DNA from: Drosophila persimilis | Lineage: Eukaryota > Arthropoda > Insecta > Diptera > Drosophilidae | Length of the DNA stretch: 64,000 bases | Reading direction: 5' to 3' | Assembly: GCF_003286085.1 (NCBI RefSeq) | Contig: NW_020825324.1 | Location: 496,001 to 560,000, forward strand | Shown here: positions 47,401 through 57,276 of the stretch, one piece after another | How positions within the stretch are numbered: position 1 is the stretch's first letter | Layout of the letters: every line of letters begins with the position of its first letter | Notes under the pieces: model-generated | Told to the model about the DNA's origin: nothing | The model's input: the letters and a program-made list of their open reading frames with translations, nothing else | The model's database searches: none | Program-made: the position numbers and the translations under genes

Positions 47401-50400
47401 GAAATACTGAAATCGATTTCGATTCTCTTATTGTTGCCCCAACCCCCACTCTTTGGCTTTTCTTCTGGCTTTCCTTTTGGCCCCCCCCCCCCCTCTGCCC
47501 CACTCTCTGCCATAAATAACACAACAAACAGTGGGGAAAATGGCGAAAAATGGAATCTCTCTCCTGCTCGCTCTTTAAGTTTTTTTTTGGTTTTTTTTTG
47601 TATATTCTGTGGCAACTTTAAGTTTCGCTTTTGGGGTGGATTCCGCCTCCTGCTCCTGCTCGTTCCCTTTTCTGTTTTTTCTTATCGCCTGCGTGGAGAT
47701 CTTTGCCATTGGCTCACAGACACATAATTCATATATAAATAGGATGTATACTGGCACTGGGGAGAAAGGGGCTGAGGAGATGGATGGAAGGACTCAATCC
47801 CTTGGAAAACTTGGGATTTGTTGATGATTTCGTTGAGGATTGCAGTGGCTTTTGGTTTCGGTGCTTGTATTGGACGGTGTTTTACTCCACGAATAGGTAT
47901 CCTAATGCTGAGGTACGTGAACTTCAACGCAAATAGAGGATCTAGAGATTTGCGGATGTCGGGGTCACCACTTCAGAGACACGATGGAAACTTTCTTTAG
48001 CCAAAAGCGAATTGAACCCATCGAATATCTGAGTATCTGTTCGTATCACCTGCCACAGCCAGCACTCAAGCGCAACACCGAAGCGCACTTGTTGGTTGGC
48101 TGGGGGGGGGGGTGGGGAGGGTGGGGTCACCAAATGGTGCAGCAAATATGTGGCACTGACACTGGCACCCCCGCCCCCACCAGCGGCGCGTCTCTTAACC
48201 TGTTCCACTCGCGAAGTTTACGACTATCGCGGCGTACACTCGTAGTACTCCAAATTCGAGGGGTTTTGCTGTCGTCTGTTGTTGTCTTGAAAGCCCGCAC
48301 TTGGTCGAGCATTTAATGTTTATTTTATTTTTAGTTTGGCTTTATTTTTTTACAGCCACTTCAAAGCTATTTTTAATGGGCTTTTACCCAACAACCGCCG
48401 ACCAGCGACGGCAACGACGACTGCAGTTGGGTTTTTGGAACGGAATGGAGGATGGCTGATGGGGTTTCGGACGGGGGTCGGGGGAGCGGGGAGCGGGGAC
48501 CGGGGACGAGGCCAAGACGAAACACACACACTTTTTTTCTTCTTTTTGTTCAGGCCTGACTTTGGTTGTCGTGGCACCTCTCTCAAACGGTTTGCGTAAT
48601 GCGCGTGAAAATAAAGTTTTTTTCGCTTGAAAAATACGTTAAACAGGCGGCTATAAATGACATAACAACGCAAGCAACAAACACCTTCAGGACCCGAGAT
48701 GCGAGAACGGCGAGAGAGAACTTTTCCACGCATGAATCACATTGGAAACCGAAGCCGTAGCTGAAATGTGACTCAAAGATCCATTGCATCGCTGACTCAG
48801 ACACAGACTCAGAGCCAGAGCCATAGCCAGAGCCAGACGACTCCATGGTCTCCACGATAAGGTCTCGTCTCTCTGAAAACCTCTGAAACGATCTGGGCGG
48901 GGCAGGGCAGTGGGCCAAATGGCGAAAATGAAAACTGGGTCAGGCCTCAAATGAATTTTCATGCCACAACGAAACACGAAACACAAAACTGCGACAGAGT
49001 TCTGTTCTGAGGAGAGATCGAATGATGATTACTGCGGTCGCAGTCGGTTGCTGGGAACTGCGTGAATCATCAGATGTTTTCTGATATTAGAGGATGAATA
49101 AACTAATGAAAAGGTTATCCAGAGGCAGGGCATCCTCTCGGAGTGGTGACCCCGATGCAGTAAATACTTGAAATGCTGTTCCACTGCACTTTCGATTGGG
49201 ATTGAGTCAATTTGTAATATTTTCAATTGAAATGCAGTATGCAGAAATATGAATATAAATTACGAAGATGTGTTGTATGGGAAAAATCAAGAAAATCATG
49301 GGGAAAACTCCGGAAACACCATTCTGTCTTCTCTTTCTGTGTTCCGGCAAGTCCAAAAGTCTCTGGCTCCACTCCATTGCCCACTCCTTTGGCAAGTGGC
49401 AGCCACTTGCCGTGCTGTTGCTGCTACTGCATCCCCTCTCTGCCGTTGGGGCACAGCCACAACTCCCCATCAAATGCACAATTCATTCGCGCATAAATTT
49501 GCGCAGAGATTTTTACAGCTGCAGTCGTAAAAATCACGAAGCTGTGACAATTTCACGGGCGTTTCAGTGCGCCATTCCCTGTCCCAGTCCCAGTCCCAGT
49601 CGCAGTCGCAGTCGCAGTCCGGGTCCAAGCGTTCCCCGTTCCAATGCCAAAGCGTTTCGTTTCCATTCGGTGCCCACGGGCCGGCGCTATGCAAATGTCA
49701 CAAATGATAAACGCAATAAACATAAATAAATAAAAGCTTCAGGAGAAGAAAAACGAAAAGAGGGAGCCGCACCGCACCGGCCATAAAGTGCTCGGAGGAA
49801 GATGAAGTTGAAGTCGGGGAATTATGAGGAGGAACAGCCTTTTGTTGCTGCCTTATTTATTAGTGTCACAAATCGTTGGAGTTAATGCCCCTTCCCCAGT
49901 CCCCAGTCCCCAGTCGCCAGCCCTTTCCCTTTCATCTCTGGAGGAGGCTCCACTGACTCTACCCTTTTTGCAGGCAGTTTTTGCCCTACAAAAAGAGTCT
50001 GAGCCGAGGAGTGCTGCTGCATGACAAGCGAGACGTATAAATGAAGGGAACCCCAATGAGCTGTGGTCTCAGGGGCCACCAGTTTGCTCAGAATAGTCGT
50101 AGAAAATATCGCGCATCTTTGAAGAGATGCCATTTGGAATATCCATCGGTCCCCAGTGGCTTTGGCGAGGGTATCCGTGTCCCCTCATTCCGTGAAAGGT
50201 AAATGCACTCCTCATTTATGTTCCTCTCCGTGTGGCTCTGCACGAGTCTTATGTGTTAATCGATTTTGTTGTCGCTGTTGTTGGTGTGCCGGTTATTGTG
50301 GCTGTTATTTGTTGCTGCTGGTCAAGTTGTTGTTACCCCGTTGTTTATGGCCCCAACAATAAATTGTTTGTAGCCCCTTTGTGCGTTTTCTTCCGCTAAC

Positions 50401-53400
50401 AAATTTGGACTGTGATTTATAATTTTGAACTTTGCCTCTCGTTCTTTTTTGGAATTTTTTGCATGCAATCCATCACCAAAAAAAAAAAAAAAAAGAACAA
50501 AAATATGTCAGAAATCTAGCAAAAGAAAACACAAAACAGGCTGACAGACACACAATTTATGGGGCATACAAAGAGAGGGACACCACGGCAGTGGGAAAAG
50601 GTCGGAAAATTCGCTTTGAAATTGATATTTTTTTGACAGCAAACCCAAAATATCACAAAAAGAACACAAAAAGGCAAAGAAAAATCAATAGAAAAAAGAA
50701 AAGGGGAATGGGAACGGCAACCGAGGAGCACTGCTGCATGACGCGCAAAGCTAGTATTAGGGAAGGAAATCTATTTACTCTTATGTTTTAGCGAATATTA
50801 TAAAGGGAGTTCATTCAAAAGATCATTTTCATGGGGGAGCATTCGCTGAAGATCTATTTATTCTCTAATACTAAGTATCGTTGTGGCTATGCCTCACTCT
50901 AACAACTAATTTACTTTCACTTTTCACCCACACACCGCACCGCACATTGCAAAGGCAAACGCGTGGCGGATACTACATATTTGGATAATCCCTAGGCCCC
51001 GCTTTTGCGGAAGATCAGTGACAGACAGATCCCGAGCCCGATCCCGTTCCCGATCCCGTCACTGGGTTTGGTCTTCTGGCTCGGCTCTCAATAATCAGGG
51101 CCCTTTGTCATGACCACAACCTCAAGAGTGGCTGCTGCCGCTCGTTCGGTTTCTGTTTATAATCCGTAAAAAGATCTGTTTTACAAATCCCCTGACGGTA
51201 TGGCTGCCTCGCTGGATGGATGGATGGATGGATGGATGGCTGGATGGCTGGATGGCTGGATGGATGCATAATCTAGGCGCGCTGATCTCTGATCTCCCTC
51301 CGATCGCGTGGGCAGGTAGACAACGAAAATTGTGTCGTTCGCCTTGGGTCTTGTGGGTCTTGTGGGTCTTGCGGGTTTTCTGGTTTTCTTGTTTTCTTTT
51401 TTTGGGTTCGATGTTCGGCTTAGGCTCGCTTTTCGACACTTTGTTTGGCACGGTTTAAGCCAATTGTTAATCGCGGAATGGCAATGGCATTGCCAATGGC
51501 TGGAAAGAGCAGAGCAGCCCGGTTTCAGATTCACAATTCAGCATTCAGATCCAGGGGCAGTGACAGGGGCAGGGGCTATAATCCCAATTGACAAAAGTCA
51601 ACAAAGCGCATCAATTCATTTGCAATTCATGCAGATGCCACACTGTGCGTCGCTGGGCCTGGCTGTGTGTGTGTGTGTGTGTGTGTGTGGTCGTCGCGGT
51701 GTCAACATATTTGTCAGGGATATGACATGTCCTATATTGGAGGGATTGCTGGGACTTCTTCTTGCGGCCTTGGGCTCTGATTTTGGTCATTTAACTATAA
51801 ATTGACCATTAAGATGAGGCCGAAATATCTTCGTGGCTAATGAAAAGTATTTTCAAGGCGCTCAACTTGATTCTGGCAAAAATGCATCAAAATTCCACGA
51901 GAGGTTACCATTGAAGAAACTCAAAGATGAAGCAAACTGCTCTTTTATGGTGCATTCTTAAGGTGCGGCATGCCTCCTACTTTTCCGCAATAGAAGCAAC
52001 GAAACTTGTAGGTCCTTTAAGGAATAGATTTCTGAAGACTTTAAATTTAAACTGTGTGAAAGTTTGCCATTGCAGAAACGCATAAATGAAGCCAATGGCT
52101 CTTTTGGACTCGATTCTTAAGGTTAAAGTGTGAAAAATGTTGATGTTTAATAAAATATCCCTTAAATTTGTGTATAAATTGTGGTCTTTGTGGTTCTTTA
52201 GTTGAAATTTGTATAAGTGAAGTCCACTCTGAAGTCTAATCCTTCCTGCAAACTCCTGCCATTGAGGAAATAAACCAAAATGAGGTAAAACCAGCGGCCT
52301 TCTTGTTTCATTTGTTGCCCTTTGCCTGTCCGTCTTTTTCCATTCAATTGTGGCCTTTCCATTCGTTCTTTTTCTTATCATTTCTACTTCCTTCTGCTTC
52401 TGCTTCTGCTTCTCTTTCTCTTTCTATTCATTTCTTCGTTCCTTCTTTAACGACGCCATTTTGTTGATGCCCTGCCTCCTCCTGCTGCTCCTCCTCCTCT
52501 ACTCTCTGCTGTTGTTGTTCCTTATCCTGTCCTCCTGTCCTCCTGTCAGTTGGTCGTCGTTGCTCAGCAAAGGAGTTCCACCTTTTGGCTCCTGTGTTGC
52601 ACGGGGTCCTGGTTGTTGTTGCTGCTTTTTGTGTGGCAGGCGCGTTGAAATGAAAGAATAACACAACAACACAGAGAGCCAGAGAGAGAGAGCCAGAGAG
52701 AGAGAGAGAGAAAGAGAGCTACAAACACACAATAAAAATAAAAATAACAAAACGCTTTTCGAAAAGGAGCCCCTGAAAGGGAGGCAGGGTGTAGGCCTTT
52801 CGGGAAAAGGGAAAAGGCGCAACTTTGGTATCAATTTCAGGCGCAAAGGAAAAAGGATATTTTGTGTGTATTTTTATATATAAGAAGCAACAACAACAGC
52901 AGCAGGGAACACAGTTTTAAATATAAAACAGGAGCAGGAGTCGGGCAATGGCAATGGAAATGGAAAACAGTGATCCCAGGATCCAGGAGGCGAAATCCTT
53001 TTTGGCACAGCTCAACGCGTTCGACGGTGGTGTGCGGCCGCCTCTCCGCCTGGCAATCCTGTTGCTTTAGGCAGGAGATAAAACAACAACAACAACAACA
53101 ACAACAACACCAAAAGGAGCAAGGAACAAGAGAAAGGGTCCTTGCCGTGGGTTCTGGATTCCTGTGTTCCTGTAAAACCAACAAAAAAAAGGATCACTTT
53201 ACAAATGCCCACAAAATGCGGCCGGTTTTACTTGTCGCTTGTGGCAATGGCCCTTGCCCGCCGCTTGTGGCATGCAACATCCACACAACACAGGCGGCGA
53301 GGTAACAGAGCGTACTCTCCGTTTATCCAACAACAGAAAACCAGCCAACCAACCCCTTGGCTGCCCATTCGCTCGTTTGAGGCCGAGGCTGAGGCTGGGC

Positions 53401-56109
53401 CATTCATAAGATATTCAGTTTTTTTTTTTGGTTGTTGTTGTTGTTGATATTTTTGCGATGGTTGGAATGTTTTTGTAGCCGTTGTCTTCCGTAATGCCAA
53501 TCAAAACAAAGAGTTTCTGTGGCATTATGGTAGGGGCAGGGGCGGGGGCAGGGGCAGGGGCACGGGCAATGTCTTGCATTCGATACTTTTGGCGGCGGAA
53601 GCTTTATGTAAAGGACCATGAAAACGATGGTCAAATAAATGAAAATTACGTGGCATAAAAGCTGAAGGGAAAACCCAAAGCAAAAGTGTCTGAAAAAGTT
53701 AGCCAACGCTTGTGGAGGGAAAGTAAATCCTTGCCGACTCCATAAAGCGTCTTTCCCTCTCTCCCAGTGTGGCTGAGCAATTGAGGCCCTGTACCGGGTA
53801 TCTTGAGGTCGAGGTACGTGTGCCTCTACTCGTTGTTTTTTGTACATTTCAAAGTCCATCAATGCTTTGGAGCGTCGTATGTCTGTGGCATTTAGTGGCA
53901 CCGCATGTCAAGGTCACAGGGAGAGGGAGAGGGAGACGGAGCGGGAGTAGGAGTAGGAGTAGGAGACGCCCCTCGGGTCATTGGTAATGAGTGTCCGAAA
54001 GCTGTCCAAAAGTTGCTGTGTTCAAGTTTCTGCCTCATCGTCGTCGTCTTTTGTGGCAGTTTGCACTTAATTTCTATTTGTGTGTGTTGCGTGCACAGAC
54101 ATTTAAAATTTATAGACAAACACACCCTCCCACCCGGAAACCCCTCCCCCCCTACCTTCATTCTTGCCGCAACTCCTTCTGCTCCCCGTGCCCTGATTTC
54201 GTGCTGCTTCATTCAGTGGAACTCTTGCCCCTTCGGCTTGAGACTCCCTGGCCACTTGGCATGCTGCTCAGTCAAGTGGAAACACACAACCCCCTGGCTG
54301 CCTCAAGCCACAGACCACCCCCCGCCCTCCTTCCCCCCAAAAATGGGGCTCGGTTCCTGCCACTGCCTCAAGCTGGAGCTGAACGAGGACAGAGGGTGGG
54401 ACGACTCGCTCTTCATGCTTTGATGCGGCATTACAAATTGTTGTGGCATTTGCTGTTGTTGCACCCTCGCAAATAGTTGCACACACACACACTGTCACAC
54501 ACACACACACCCGCACAGGCAAAACATTTGTTTAATTCATTTGTCGTTGCCTTGGCTTTGGGCTCCCAAAAGTTTCCAGAACCTCTCCTCACGGGATATC
54601 TGTCTCAGGGGATTCCGTCGGGGTCCGCCGCCGCCGACGCCGCCGCCGCTCAAAGTGTCAGAAACAGTTTTTGAGTTGAGTTTTTGTGACTTTGACTTTT
54701 GATGATGTTTTCAGTGGATGGAAGGAGTGGCAGGGGCCGGAGCAGGGTCTGGAACTTCTTATTGTTTGGCACTTTTGAACTAAACAATAAACTTCGTGAA
54801 GTTCCTGCAGTTTAAAGAAGGCAAATCCTTGGGCAACACAAGAGGTAAAGCGAAAAGGGATAAACTTTTGATATCCGAATACTAAAGATACATACAGATA
54901 AGTGCCCTATATCTCCAGTACTGGACCCCTTAAAGAGTTGAACTCTATTTGGATATGGTTTTTATCAAATCCACTTTTATTCGTGGCCTTTTTCGTTTAG
55001 ATCTATAGTCGTTGAACCATTTAAACAATTGTCAAATGAGTTTAAGAATGCTTCAAGTACAAATGATCAAGAGAATATTTGTCAGACCATGAAAATAAAA
55101 GAGAAAAGAGTACGGTTGAAAGAATGCAACACCTTTTGGCTGCGGAATACTTAAAGTACAGTTTTCAAAATTCCATATTTTGTTGTTTTAGGCGGCTTCA
55201 TAAATTTGACACCCTATAAATGGGATTATAACACCCTTATGTTTGATTATAGAAATTTTCACTAGAATCTATGGAGATATAATCGTTCCAAAAAGCATAA
55301 AATGCGGTTTAGACGAGGCTTTGGCTATAGATCTATAGAATCGTTGGAATCGCTGAGGATTTAAGTACTCCCCCACTTCCTTTAGCCACAGAAACACTTG
55401 TCAATCGGTTATGGGATGTCCAGAGATGGAATTGCATAACATTTTTGCAGCCGATGACACTTTTTGCTTGCGTAACTGTCATGTGTGGCAAAAAGCAGGC
55501 GGGAGAAAAGCTGCAGACAACGCACAGATATTCACGAATACTCGCACACGAATGTGGGATGAGAGACAGGCAGTCAGGGGATTAGAGTCGTCGACCACTA
55601 AGCCGCGAGATCGGGGTGCGGCAGCCTGCATCTGGGAGACGCTACGCGGAGATGGTGGATGGGAGACTTGGGGCAGCGGCAGAAACGTCAGCGAACGTCA
55701 ATGCGGATGGCATTCAATGTAAATCCCACAGCCAAGACGGAGACCAAGAGTATCTGTATCTGTATCTGCATCTGTATCTGTGGCTCTCCTCCTCCTCCTC
55801 GCTCTCCCCCTCTCACTGGCTCTCATGCATCGCGTCTGTCCCGTGTGTGTGACAATTCAAATCAGCAACGCACTGACAGGAATTAACCTAATTTTACAGC
55901 CAACAAATTCGAAGAACTCCTCTCCGGCTTCCACTCCACTCCACGCGTTGCATGAATGGAAGAGGCAGGAACGATGCGACGGCAAACGACTTTCAGAATG
56001 CGCTCATGTAGAAAATCCAGCGATCTGTTCCACGTCCCATGCCGCATTTTTCATGCCGCACTACGTTGTGCACTTAATAGTTGCCCATAAACACGAAGGA
56101 ATCCCATTG

Positions 56110-56149
<40 letters not shown>

Positions 56150-57235
56150 CTTGTGGCATGCTACTCTGTGGAGCAGTCGCCAGAGTTTTCTTTTCTTTTC
56201 TGTTTGGGGGAGAAGGAACGTTCGCAGTGGAGTCGATTTTTCTGCATCGTGAACCACATGATGCAAAACTAATTCGAAATTAATGTGTGTGCGCTTTGTC
56301 TCTGTCGATTGGGGGGTGGAAAGCAGGGTGGCTGTGCCAGTGCCAGTGCCAGTGCCAGTGGCAGTGGCACCCTCTTCAACCTCACTGCCCCACCCAGAGG
56401 AAGCTGTTCCTGCCGCAATGACAGGTAGATTCGATTCACGTGACACAACTATTTCCACGTGGATGGAAAAGCGGGTGCTATCCTCGGAAGCCAATTGGAT
56501 ACGAGCCCCAGGAATACCCCATGGGACACAAAAGGGAGTCAAAGCAAGTCCTCTTCTAGAGGCTCCCATCGAAGCTTAGACCTCCCCTCCACAAAGAGAG
56601 AGGCATTGCCGCCGAAAACTGTTGTGTCGCACTTGCGGCTATGCAAACAGCGAGGATGCCAACCAAAGGATTCCCAGGGCTTCCGCGGGGGATTCCATGG
56701 GTCAAAGTGATGGATTCATGCCACCAGGCCCTGGCAGGCGCCTTTGTTTACTTAACTGCCTGTCTGTTTGCTCAACTGTCAGTCAGAAATGAGGCTGGGA
56801 CTGACGCTGAGGCTGAGGATGCTGCTGCTGCCGCTGCACTTGTTCGTCTTCCTGTCGCTGGCTGGGATGTTTGTCTAGGACAAACAGGACAACAGCACAG
56901 AGCGGGGCGCCCCCGCAGAGGTTACTGAAATATTTTTCTAAGCGGAAAAATGAGTGTTTGAACTTTTGTATGGCTGCAGGGGGGGGGCGCCTGCCTGCCA
57001 CTGCCACCCCCTTTTCGGCGAGGGTTGCTGCTTCGAATGGCATAATTGCTATTGCTACAACAACAATTACAAACAACAACTGCTTGTGGCACATGGCACA
57101 GGAGGGGCACGAAGGCAGGAAGGTCTCTCTTGCCGCGCCGTTCCTGTGGCAGGAACGGTTTTTGTGGCAATCAAATGAAGTGTTCCTGAATGGTTTTCAA
57201 AGTTAATTTGAGTGATGCTCTCGAGAGCGACGAGC

Positions 57236-57276
<41 letters not shown>

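Noticed and set aside
46431-47615. 394-codon minus-strand open frame, longest in the window
   Set aside because: The translation is made of GA/CT-run products (RERERERE), poly-Pro and Phe/Leu-rich stretches; overlapping frames are also open. No domain or codon bias.
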